A DNA stretch of 7,042 bases from Thermoplasmata archaeon (GCA_030042815.1 JASHYY010000057.1:1-7042), one strand, 5' to 3'. Counted from the first letter of the stretch, positions 1-5,149 are shown. The notes: generated from the letters alone by a model not told the origin. Program-made: numbers and translations.

Positions 1-494
1 AGCGGGTATTCGTGCGAGAGGTAACCGTAGCGAATCGGTTGGCCGGAAGTACGCATCGCCTCTTCGAGGTCGCCGTCGGAGCGGAGGAACCCGAGCCGCG
101 GGATCCCGGGGAAGGGGCCCACGTACCGTCCGGGAACTCCGCCGACGTCGAGGCGGTCACCGGAACGGAGGGGGAGCGGACCGGGTTGGCCGAACCCCCA
201 ACGCGGCTCGACGAGCCATAGGTCCCGGCCGTAGCGGGTCGAGAGGCTCATCCGGAAGTCGCCGAGGTCGGACCGAGCGTCGAGGCTCGCCGCGCGCGTC
301 CTGCTCTCGTTGACTACGAAGAGGTCTCCCGGTTCGAGAAGGGAGGGGAGCTCGTCGAACCGGTGGTGCGACTCGCCGGCGGGGCCGCTGACGAGGAGCC
401 GCACCCGGTCGCGAGCGACGCCCCGGTCCTCGGGGGTCCGGTCGGCGCCCTCGAGGACCGGGTACGGGGCCCCGGCATCGGCGAAACCGGTCAC
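1..494 (-). CDS. QueA-family protein (SAM:tRNA ribosyltransferase-isomerase-like), partial, C-terminal part beyond the left edge
   Basis: This frame is open from a GTG at 494 to the window edge, giving 164 residues. The translation shows hallmarks of the QueA family: PEDRGVARDRVRLLV (21-35), then a histidine/RF segment, then LLEPGDLFVVNESRTRAASL (52-71), matching the family's 'L.PGDLLV.N.(T/S)R..PA.L' region. A later GQPIRYGYLSHEYP segment (151-164) stands where canonical QueA has a G-x-x-PLPPYI stretch. Canonical QueA moves the ribosyl part of S-adenosylmethionine onto 7-aminomethyl-7-deazaguanine in tRNA to give epoxyqueuosine. The altered motif and the short N-terminus suggest a paralogue group, known mostly from bacteria, whose substrate is uncertain. 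The GTG overlaps the upstream SDR stop as GTGA, and GGAGGTG (506-500) lies five bases upstream, so the start is well supported. It is the third gene of the regulator-SDR operon. Family assignment is fairly sure; tRNA activity is not. Confidence 0.8.
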   Translation of the reverse strand, partial: MTGFADAGAPYPVLEGADRTPEDRGVARDRVRLLVSGPAGESHHRFDELPSLLEPGDLFVVNESRTRAASLDARSDLGDFRMSLSTRYGRDLWLVEPRWGFGQPGPLPLRSGDRLDVGGVPGRYVGPFPGIPRLGFLRSDGDLEEAMRTSGQPIRYGYLSHEYP

Positions 495-1228
495 GACGGC
501 ACCTCCCAGCGGTCGGCCTGAGCGCGGAAGCGGAGTCCCGTGACGGCGTCTTTGGGCTGGTGGAGTAGCCAGGCCCAGAAGGGAAGCGTCACCTCGGGCA
601 AGGGACGGTCGGAGATGTCCTCACCCGGAAACGCCGCCTGGTGCATCGCGGTTCGGAGGTCGCCCGGGTCGACCGAGACGACCGCGACCCCACGGTCGCG
701 GAGCTCGTGGGCCAGCGTCAGCGAAACGAGGTCGAGGGCGGCCTTGCTGGCCCCGTATCCCCCCCATCCGGGGTACCCCCCGACCGCGGCGTCGCTCGAG
801 ATGTTGACCACGACCCCACTTCGGGCCTCGAGGTAGGGCAGCAACCCTTGGACGAGCCCGACGGGCGCGACGACGTTGGTCCGGTAGACCTGCTCGAGCG
901 ATTCGAGCGGATACTCCGAGAGTCGGGGCAGCGGGGAAGGTCCGAGCTCGCTCGCATTGTTGACGAGCAGGTCGAGGCCACCCGCCTCCCCGACCGCCCG
1001 CCGGATCTCCGCCCGGTGCCCGGTATCGACCACGTCACCGGCCAGCGCACGGACCCGAGTCCCGTAGGGGGCGAGCGACTCTTCCACCGCTCGAAGTGCC
1101 ACCGCGCCCCGCGCGGTCAGCACGAGGTCCCAGCCGTCGGCGGCGAGGAACCGGGCGACGGTGGCGCCGAGACCTCGACTCGCCCCCGAGACGACCGCCA
1201 GCCGACGGGCTCCCGGGAGGTCCGTCAT
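491..1228 (-). CDS. Short-chain dehydrogenase/reductase (classical SDR)
   Basis: A 245-residue classical SDR of normal length with a complete Rossmann fold. The cofactor motif SGASRGLG is at 14-21, D65 sits in the AGD segment that contacts adenine, and NNAS is at 90-93. The catalytic residues are S145, Y158 and K162 (YGASK), with N119 in the TNV segment. R18 and R40 are basic residues at positions that favour NADP(H) over NAD(H). After the catalytic helix comes the distinctive stretch VDPGDLRTAMHQAAFPGED (187-205), which I associate with SDRs found next to QueA-like genes in actinobacteria; that is memory, not a search. The substrate cannot be told. The start is the ATG at 1228, which overlaps the regulator's stop as ATGA. 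A longer upstream reading in the same frame only shadows the regulator. A purine-rich AGAGGAAGG lies upstream as a weak SD. Cytosolic, second gene of the operon. Confidence 0.93.
   Translation of the reverse strand: MTDLPGARRLAVVSGASRGLGATVARFLAADGWDLVLTARGAVALRAVEESLAPYGTRVRALAGDVVDTGHRAEIRRAVGEAGGLDLLVNNASELGPSPLPRLSEYPLESLEQVYRTNVVAPVGLVQGLLPYLEARSGVVVNISSDAAVGGYPGWGGYGASKAALDLVSLTLAHELRDRGVAVVSVDPGDLRTAMHQAAFPGEDISDRPLPEVTLPFWAWLLHQPKDAVTGLRFRAQADRWEVPS
500..506 (-). promoter_or_regulatory. Shine-Dalgarno sequence of the QueA-like gene
   Basis: GGAGGTG on the minus strand lies inside the end of the SDR gene, five bases upstream of the GTG at 494. It matches the archaeal anti-SD very well and decides the start of the QueA-like gene. 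It also fits internal-cistron translation by reinitiation, whereas the first gene of the operon lacks an SD. Confidence 0.7.
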
Positions 1229-1887
1229 GGCGTCGCCTTCCTCTCGCGGATCAAGAATCGGCAGACCGGGTCGCCGGCCACCACCCGATGGGATACCTGC
1301 ACGTTCGCCCGAAGGAGCGACTCGAACATCCGCCGCTCCGTGTCGCACGCTTCGGGGAACCGTTCGGCGATCGCGAGGATCGGACAGTTGTGCTCGACCA
1401 GTCCGACCGACCCGGGTCGGCGGGCCCCGACCTCGGCCATGTAACCGCCCTCGGTGCGAACCTGGGCGAGCTCCCGGACTCGGTGCGGAAGCGGGCCCTC
1501 GGCCACCCGCCCTCGGTATCGGTCGGCCACCTCCGTCGCCCGCTGGGACAGCAGTTCGGCGACGGCGCCACGACCCAGACGGCGCTCGATGAACTCGAGG
1601 GCGCAGAGCGACATCTCGGTGTACCCCTGCGGGAACAGTTCCGCCGCACCCGGCGAGAGGCGGAAGTGGACGCGCGGCCGGCCGACCTGACCGGCCCGGT
1701 ACGAACGCTCCACGAGCCCGTCGGATTCGAGCTTTTGGAGGTGGCCGAGCGCGGCAACCTTCGAGAACCCGAGCTCGTGCGCGACCTCGGCGAGCGACGC
1801 GTTGGGACTCCGCTTCAGCAGTAGGAGGATCCCTCGCTTCGGAGAGGAGTACCCCGGCGCTTCCCGAGCCGCGCCCTGGTCCGTCAT
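1225..1887 (-). CDS. SufR-like winged-helix transcriptional regulator with C-terminal cysteine motif
   Basis: A 220-residue protein. An N-terminal winged helix-turn-helix (about 14-78) contains LAEVAHELGFSKVAALGHLQ and a wing ending GRPRVHFRLSPGAAELFP (69-86), typical of the ArsR/DeoR-like branch that includes SufR. The C-terminal part carries HNCPILAIAERFPEAC (166-181) and VCRFLI (208-213), so C168, C181 and C209 are spaced C-x12-C-x27-C. In cyanobacterial SufR such cysteines hold an Fe-S cluster that governs DNA binding and represses the suf genes. Here H166 or H200 could be a fourth ligand (inference). No suf genes are visible; the gene instead leads an operon with an SDR and a QueA-like protein, so its targets probably differ. 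A TATA box 27 bases upstream of the ATG and the absence of an SD suggest a leaderless transcript. The adjacent palindromes suggest autoregulation. Confidence 0.88.
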   Translation of the reverse strand: MTDQGAAREAPGYSSPKRGILLLLKRSPNASLAEVAHELGFSKVAALGHLQKLESDGLVERSYRAGQVGRPRVHFRLSPGAAELFPQGYTEMSLCALEFIERRLGRGAVAELLSQRATEVADRYRGRVAEGPLPHRVRELAQVRTEGGYMAEVGARRPGSVGLVEHNCPILAIAERFPEACDTERRMFESLLRANVQVSHRVVAGDPVCRFLIRERKATP

Positions 1888-1910
1888 CGTCCGGGGAGAG
1901 GGCAGACCCG

Positions 1911-1917
1911 TTTATAC
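1911..1917 (-). promoter_or_regulatory. TATA box of the regulator-SDR-QueA operon
   Basis: GTATAAA on the minus strand is centred about 27 bases upstream of the regulator's ATG (1887). That spacing puts transcription initiation at or next to the start codon, giving a leaderless mRNA. Placement relative to the start codon, not a measured start site, is the evidence. Confidence 0.7.
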
Positions 1918-1920
1918 ACT

Positions 1921-1936
1921 GATTCGTTAACAAATC
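1921..1936. promoter_or_regulatory. Near-palindrome next to the TATA box, putative operator
   Basis: GATTCGTTAACAAATC is a 16-base inverted repeat with one mismatched pair around the perfect core GTTAAC. It lies three bases upstream of the operon's TATA box, over the position where TFB would contact the BRE. A dimeric winged-helix regulator bound here would block TFB/TBP. The obvious candidate is the SufR-like product of the first gene (inference). Confidence 0.5.
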
Positions 1937-1938
1937 GA

Positions 1939-1956
1939 ACGAACCGCCCGGTTCGT
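1939..1956. promoter_or_regulatory. Perfect 18-base inverted repeat in the divergent intergenic region
   Basis: ACGAACCGCCCGGTTCGT has two perfect 8-base arms around CC. It lies between the divergent regulator and 78-residue genes, two bases from the first palindrome, and differs from it in sequence. Its right arm overlaps the TTCGTCAGC element at 1952-1960. It could be a second operator for either direction, or a hairpin if transcribed. Nothing in the sequence settles which. Confidence 0.4.
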
Positions 1957-1960
1957 CAGC
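1952..1960 (+). promoter_or_regulatory. Shared upstream element, copy 1
   Basis: TTCGTCAGC begins 44 bases upstream of the ATG at 1996 and is followed directly by the AT-richer GATAGTTTCCTAAG, a weak TATA candidate. The same nine bases occur at nearly the same place ahead of the next plus-strand gene, which suggests a common promoter element. Confidence 0.4.
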
Positions 1961-1995
1961 GATAGTTTCCTAAGCTCCGAAACCATCGCATCCCC

Positions 1996-2232
1996 ATGGT
2001 CCCGCCGACCGAGGCGTCCGAGCAGAACCCCTTCCTCGGCCTGATGGAAGCGTTGTCGAACCGCCACGGGGAGATGAACGTCCGCTTAGACCACGTCACG
2101 CTGCGGCTCCCGCTGGTGCCCCAGCCGATCGAGGTCAACGGCACGCTCACGGTGTCGCTGCACCTGCGCGATCTCTCCGAGAAGGAGAAGGCCGCGCACG
2201 CGGCGCGCGAGGTCCGGGTCCTCGCGCGCTAG
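1996..2232 (+). CDS. Small conserved-looking hypothetical protein (78 residues)
   Basis: I do not recognise this family. The protein is soluble, with no membrane segment or cysteine. An N-terminal helix-like part (about 9-22, PFLGLMEALSNRHG) is followed by two segments with alternating polar and hydrophobic residues, MNVRLDHVTLRLPL (27-40) and IEVNGTLTVSLHLRDL (45-60), which look like beta-strands or a small beta-hairpin. A charged helix follows (SEKEKAAHAAREVRVLA). The frame is clean, with high G+C in third codon positions, and the strand order resembles a small folded domain, not a random frame. It is divergent from the SufR-like regulator and may share control with it through the palindromes between them. 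The start is the only upstream ATG, with no SD, so the mRNA is probably leaderless or nearly so. Confidence 0.65.
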   Translation: MVPPTEASEQNPFLGLMEALSNRHGEMNVRLDHVTLRLPLVPQPIEVNGTLTVSLHLRDLSEKEKAAHAAREVRVLAR

Positions 2233-2242
2233 CCGGCGCGTC

Positions 2243-2261
2243 CTCGGGCCGCCCGCCCGAG
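2243..2261. other. Potential GC-rich hairpin after the 78-residue gene
   Basis: CTCGGGC (2243-2249) and GCCCGAG (2255-2261) form a perfect 7-base stem with a 5-base loop, ten bases downstream of the stop at 2230-2232. No T-run follows, so it is not a clear terminator. It may stabilise the transcript end or be chance in GC-rich sequence. Confidence 0.3.
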
Positions 2262-2265
2262 CGGA

Positions 2266-2274
2266 TTCGTCAGC
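2266..2274 (+). promoter_or_regulatory. Shared upstream element, copy 2
   Basis: TTCGTCAGC begins 43 bases upstream of the ATG at 2309 and abuts the TATA-like TTTAATA. It repeats the element at 1952-1960 at almost the same distance from the start codon. Its position immediately upstream of the TATA box is that of a BRE or proximal activator site. Confidence 0.4.
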
Positions 2275-2281
2275 TTTAATA
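2275..2281 (+). promoter_or_regulatory. TATA box of the 75-residue CxxC gene
   Basis: TTTAATA is centred about 31 bases upstream of the ATG at 2309, in otherwise GC-rich sequence. It predicts an mRNA with a leader of only a few bases. There is no SD before the ATG. Confidence 0.55.
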
Positions 2282-2300
2282 CGCATAGACACGCATAGAT
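2281..2300 (+). repeat. Tandem 10-base repeat between TATA box and start codon
   Basis: ACGCATAGAC is followed immediately by ACGCATAGAT, identical at nine of ten positions. The pair spans the interval between the TATA box and the start of the 75-residue gene. Two direct copies one helical turn apart could be a binding site for a regulator acting on the same DNA face, or a short slippage duplication. Confidence 0.5.
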
Positions 2301-2308
2301 TACCGGCC

Positions 2309-2536
2309 ATGAACGCCGAGCCCGACGCCCGGGGCCCGCACGCCTGCCTCGGCCGCGACTGCGGACACCCGACGACCGACCACTGGCCAACCCCCGAACT
2401 CGCGGGTCCGACCGAGGTGGTCGTCTGGTGCGTCTCTTGCCGACGGCACGAGGTCCGGCGCGCCCGGCGGGGGTGGCGCCGGTCCGAGGTCACCCCCCGC
2501 GCGAAGCGGTGGCCGCTCCTCGGCCGTCCCAACTGA
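2309..2536 (+). CDS. Small protein with putative zinc-binding Cys/His motifs (75 residues)
   Basis: No family is recognised. The protein has two Cys/His clusters, HACLGRDCGH in the N-terminal third (C-x4-C flanked by histidines) and WCVSCRRHEV in the middle (C-x2-C followed by H). They could together ligate one zinc ion as in small zinc ribbons. The C-terminal third is very basic (many R, plus K and W), which would suit nucleic acid binding; this is inference. A TATA box about 31 bases upstream supports the ATG at 2309. The gene converges on the VIT transporter, with only 20 bases between the stops. Overlapping frames on the opposite strand exist but lack recognisable motifs and a promoter. 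A chance frame in GC-rich DNA is the main alternative. Confidence 0.55.
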   Translation: MNAEPDARGPHACLGRDCGHPTTDHWPTPELAGPTEVVVWCVSCRRHEVRRARRGWRRSEVTPRAKRWPLLGRPN

Positions 2537-2556
2537 CCGGAGGGCCGGCCGGGCCC

Positions 2557-3258
2557 CTAGAGCATCGACACGAAGTGGCCGATCAGGAATCCGGCGAACC
2601 CCGCGCCGAGCCCGATGACGGCCATCCGCACGGCGCTCTTCCACAAGGAACCGATCGTCACCCGGGCCTCATACCAGCCGATGAGCAGTAGGGTGACAGC
2701 GCTCAGTGCGACGGCGATGTAGGCGGCGGTGACCGTTTGCGCCCTGAGGAAGAAAAACGGCAGCAACGGAATGATGTGCCCGAGCAGGGTCGAGCTGCCG
2801 ACCACCAGCGCGCTGCGGCGCGGCGCGTTGGGAGGAATCGTCGAGAGGTTCAGTTCGAACGCCATCATGAGGTCGAGCCAGGCCCTCGGCTTCGACTCGA
2901 TCCGGCGTAGCATGTCCTCGAGGTCCGCGCCCTCGTAGCCCCAGCGGCGCAGGATCACCCGGACCTCCTCGCGCTCGAGCTCGGGGACCTCCCGCATCTC
3001 GCGTTGCTCTCGCTCCTGCTCGGCCTCGAAAAGCTTGCGCCGCGAATCGGTCGAGGTGTAGGCGACGGCGGCCATCGCGAGCGACTCCGCCGCGAGGGCG
3101 GAGAGGCCCGCGATGATGATCAGCTGGTAGGCGGCGTGGGCGGCGACCAGACCGAGCAGGATGCCGAGTACGTTGACGAGGCCGTCCTGACCGCCGAGGA
3201 TGAAGTCGGAGAGCAACGTCGGCCGCGCGTGCTGCTCCATCTGCTTGCGGTGGGCCAT
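2557..3258 (-). CDS. VIT1/CCC1-family iron/manganese transporter
   Basis: A 233-residue membrane protein with five predicted helices (about 18-40, 46-67, 149-171, 175-197, 208-230) and a long acidic cytoplasmic segment between helices 2 and 3 (about 70-125), the VIT1 layout. DFILGGQDGLVNVLG opens helix 1 with D25. E84, E87, E95, E98, M131, M132 and E135 reproduce, as I recall it, the spacing of the cytoplasmic metal-binding residues of the eucalyptus VIT1 structure. D25 and M62 match its transport-path D and M. The position of a third transport residue, a glutamate, is A54 here, with E58 nearby in AESLAMAAVAYTS. Family members export Fe2+ or Mn2+ from the cytoplasm, usually by proton exchange, and protect against metal overload. 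The ATG at 3258 has a possible TATA box (CTTTAAC) 33 bases upstream and no SD. It is transcribed alone, convergent with the small CxxC gene. Confidence 0.92.
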   Translation of the reverse strand: MAHRKQMEQHARPTLLSDFILGGQDGLVNVLGILLGLVAAHAAYQLIIIAGLSALAAESLAMAAVAYTSTDSRRKLFEAEQEREQREMREVPELEREEVRVILRRWGYEGADLEDMLRRIESKPRAWLDLMMAFELNLSTIPPNAPRRSALVVGSSTLLGHIIPLLPFFFLRAQTVTAAYIAVALSAVTLLLIGWYEARVTIGSLWKSAVRMAVIGLGAGFAGFLIGHFVSML

Positions 3259-3287
3259 GGGGGAGCGGCCCCGCCACGCACGGTCCC

Positions 3288-3294
3288 GTTAAAG
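3288..3294 (-). promoter_or_regulatory. Possible TATA box of the VIT transporter gene
   Basis: CTTTAAC on the minus strand is centred 33 bases upstream of the ATG at 3258 and is the only AT-rich patch in the 91-base gap to the upstream gene. It would give a leader of about five to eight bases. Confidence 0.4.
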
Positions 3295-3349
3295 GGGTGC
3301 CGTCCTCGGAGCTCCGTCGCACCCGCAAGGGCACGGCCGACGGCCGAAA

Positions 3350-4504
3350 CTAGGCCGCCCGCGAAGCCCCTTCCGCGAGGGCCCGGAGCTTCCGCAACGC
3401 CACGGGATGGGTCACGCCGTTCATGCCGGCGAACGTCTCGAAGCCGCAATCGGTGCCCCCCCACGCATTGGACTCGCCGACGATTTCCGCCAGCGTGTCG
3501 AGACGGAACCGGATCGTCTCGGGGGACTCGACGATCGGCGTTTTGACGTCGATCACCCCGCCGACGAAGCCGAGGTCCGACGGCCAACCGTGCTCCTTGG
3601 CGAAGCGGCGCAAGAGGAGAAGGTCCCCTTCGTGGTGCGGGTTCGCGAGTTCGCCGACCAGGGCCCGGACCTTCAGGCGCGCGAGTTCGGGGATCACCCG
3701 CGCGAAGTCGGCGTCGGACTCGTGCGACGCGGCGTAGTTCCCGTAGCAGTAGTGGACCCGGATCCGCTCCCTCGGCAGTCCGCGGATCGCCTCGTTGATC
3801 GCGTCCACGTGGCGCGGCAGGAGCTCGTAGAACTCCTTTCCCCAGTCGCCGGCGGTCTGACGACCCATCGCGAGGTCGGGCGCGTCGATCTGGAGCACCG
3901 TTCCCGGCACGTCGAGGATGGCGCGGTACTCCTTCGCGAGCTCTCGCGTGAGGCCGCGGAGGTAGTCGAGGTGCGTCGGGTAGACCGACGGATTGTTCGG
4001 ATAGAAGATCGTGATGACGCCGGGAGAGGGGGAAGGGAAGAAGATGCTCGGCGCCCCCTCCTCCTTCGCGAGCCGGACTCCGTCCTTCGCCTCGCGCGCA
4101 GCGCTCGCCGCGCCGCGGTACTCGAGCGGCGCCACGACCTTCGGGAGGGCGAACGTAGACTGGATGTTCCCCATCATCGCCGCCATGGCGGGGTTCGACT
4201 CGATCATCTCCTGCACGAGCTCGGGGGTCATCGTCATCGAGACCTTCTCGGTCGACGAGAAGCCGTGGAATCGGTTCGGAAGGTAGTTCGTGTATCCTGC
4301 GACGCGCGACTGGCCGTTCGATACCTCGTAGAGACCGCGGGGGTTCCCGAGAGGATGCAGTTGTTCCCGGATCGTCTCCCGTTCGGCCGCGAGGTACTTC
4401 GCCGCATGCTCTTCCGACAGCTCCCCGGTGGGGCTCTGAGCGAGGAGCCCGAGGATCTCCTTCGGTCGGAACCAGCTTCCGGTCATCGTCGTGCGGTATT
4501 CCAT
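3350..4504 (-). CDS. Cobalamin-independent methionine synthase-like zinc methyltransferase (MetE C-terminal domain family)
   Basis: A 384-residue protein equivalent to the catalytic C-terminal barrel of MetE, without the N-terminal duplicate. Archaeal MetE homologues and the epoxyalkane:coenzyme M transferase/COG0620 relatives have this form. All four expected zinc ligands are visible: H251 and C253 (VHYCYGNY), E285 (GELANPHHEGD) and C353 (GTDCGFETFAG). LQIDAPDLAM (204-213) corresponds to MetE's 'QIDEPA' strand but has A-P-D where E-P-A is usual, and GVIDVKTPIVESPE is the conserved C-terminal strand. Known members use zinc to activate a thiol (homocysteine or coenzyme M) for alkylation. Methionine synthesis is possible, but this branch has poorly known substrates. 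The start at 4504 is the first ATG. An internal ATG at 4486 (MTGSWFRP) is an alternative, six codons shorter. The Nudix gene lies 109 bases upstream on the same strand. Confidence 0.9.
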   Translation of the reverse strand: MEYRTTMTGSWFRPKEILGLLAQSPTGELSEEHAAKYLAAERETIREQLHPLGNPRGLYEVSNGQSRVAGYTNYLPNRFHGFSSTEKVSMTMTPELVQEMIESNPAMAAMMGNIQSTFALPKVVAPLEYRGAASAAREAKDGVRLAKEEGAPSIFFPSPSPGVITIFYPNNPSVYPTHLDYLRGLTRELAKEYRAILDVPGTVLQIDAPDLAMGRQTAGDWGKEFYELLPRHVDAINEAIRGLPRERIRVHYCYGNYAASHESDADFARVIPELARLKVRALVGELANPHHEGDLLLLRRFAKEHGWPSDLGFVGGVIDVKTPIVESPETIRFRLDTLAEIVGESNAWGGTDCGFETFAGMNGVTHPVALRKLRALAEGASRAA

Positions 4505-4613
4505 GGACGTCTCCGCGCGACCGCGGCACGGGACTCGGGGGTTTGATGCTTTGCCCGAGGCGACCGGGCCGGTGGCGCGACCGACCCCGGCCCCGGGCGG
4601 GGCGGACGTTTCG
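4505..4613. other. Intergenic gap between Nudix and MetE-like genes
   Basis: These 109 bases are GC-rich with one AT-richer patch, AAAGCATCAAA (minus strand, near 4541-4551), about 42 bases upstream of the methyltransferase ATG. It could be a weak promoter giving a leader of roughly 15 bases, or the gene may be read through from the Nudix gene. I see no clear hairpin plus T-run. Confidence 0.3.
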
Positions 4614-5030
4614 CTAGCGCCGACGTGCGACCAACCGTCGCGCGTCGCGGAGGATCCGATCGTGGTCGAAGGCGAGGGGCCCCGCGTCGGCGAGGGAAAC
4701 CCACGCCGCGGCCGCCGCGTCGTCGCCACCGCGAGGAGTGCGGGCGCGACCTCGCATCAAGTAGGCGACCGAGGTCGTCGGCTTTCGCGGGTCCCGGTCC
4801 GGACCGGAATACACTCCGACCAGCCGCCACGGTCGTGCCGTCAGGCCGGTCTCTTCCCGCAGCTCCCGGACCACCGCCTCCTCCACGGTCTCTTGTAGCT
4901 CGACAAATCCGCCGGGCAGTGCCCACATGCCCTGGTAGGGAGGGTGGCCGCGGCGGACCAACAGAACCCGCCCTCGGTCGATCCAGACCGCGTCGGCGGT
5001 CAGCGCGGGATTCTCGTAGCGCGGCCTCAC
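4614..5030 (-). CDS. Nudix hydrolase (ADP-ribose pyrophosphatase-like)
   Basis: A 138-residue single-domain Nudix protein. The Nudix box runs from G41 to L63 and fits G-x5-E-x7-R-E-U-x-E-E-x-G-U perfectly (E47, R55, E56, E59, E60, G62); its glutamates bind Mg2+. It is preceded by LLVRRGHPPYQGMWALPGG, closely like the archaeal ADP-ribose pyrophosphatases of the MJ1149 type, so hydrolysis of ADP-ribose or a related nucleoside diphosphate derivative is likely; a sanitising role on oxidised nucleotides cannot be excluded. The C-terminus ends in an arginine-rich helix. The GTG at 5030 is chosen because the Nudix fold needs little more N-terminus and a TATA box lies 26 bases upstream, predicting a leaderless mRNA. 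The MetE-like gene follows on the same strand after 109 bases and may be cotranscribed. Confidence 0.92.
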   Translation of the reverse strand: MRPRYENPALTADAVWIDRGRVLLVRRGHPPYQGMWALPGGFVELQETVEEAVVRELREETGLTARPWRLVGVYSGPDRDPRKPTTSVAYLMRGRARTPRGGDDAAAAAWVSLADAGPLAFDHDRILRDARRLVARRR

Positions 5031-5052
5031 GCCCGCCCGAGGGAGTCGGGGC

Positions 5053-5060
5053 TACATATC
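5053..5060 (-). promoter_or_regulatory. TATA box of the Nudix gene
   Basis: GATATGTA on the minus strand is centred about 26 bases upstream of the GTG at 5030, so transcription should begin at or beside the start codon. This supports both the GTG start and an archaeal promoter type. Confidence 0.6.
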
Positions 5061-5149
5061 CGACCCGGGACCCCGGTCGGTCCAACCTTCCGGGCCGTTG
5101 CCTCTCCGACGCAAGTGACTTAGCCTAGCGCCGAAGAAGGCAGGAGAGG

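Noticed and set aside
641..1824. Several plus-strand open frames opposite the SDR and regulator
   Set aside because: They are shadows of two clearly recognisable minus-strand genes.
1229..1933. In-frame N-terminal extension that would make the SDR 480 residues long
   Set aside because: It lies wholly over the SufR-like gene, is low-complexity (R/G/P-rich), and the ATGA overlap at 1225-1228 gives a normal-length SDR.
2243..2261. Hairpin considered as a terminator of the 78-residue gene
   Set aside because: No T-run follows the stem, so only a possible hairpin is listed.
2086..2644. Minus-strand frames over the two small plus-strand genes
   Set aside because: The translations are arginine/glycine-rich, lack motifs, and have no promoter. 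The plus-strand frames have TATA-like boxes and ordered residues.
3407..4546. Long plus-strand open frame opposite the MetE-like gene
   Set aside because: Its translation is R/V/E-rich with no motif. It is the antisense shadow of a gene with conserved zinc ligands, and is caused by GC-rich codon use.
4483..5085. Longer minus-strand frame overlapping the Nudix gene
   Set aside because: It runs in another frame and is R/P/G-rich; the Nudix frame has a perfect box and a promoter.
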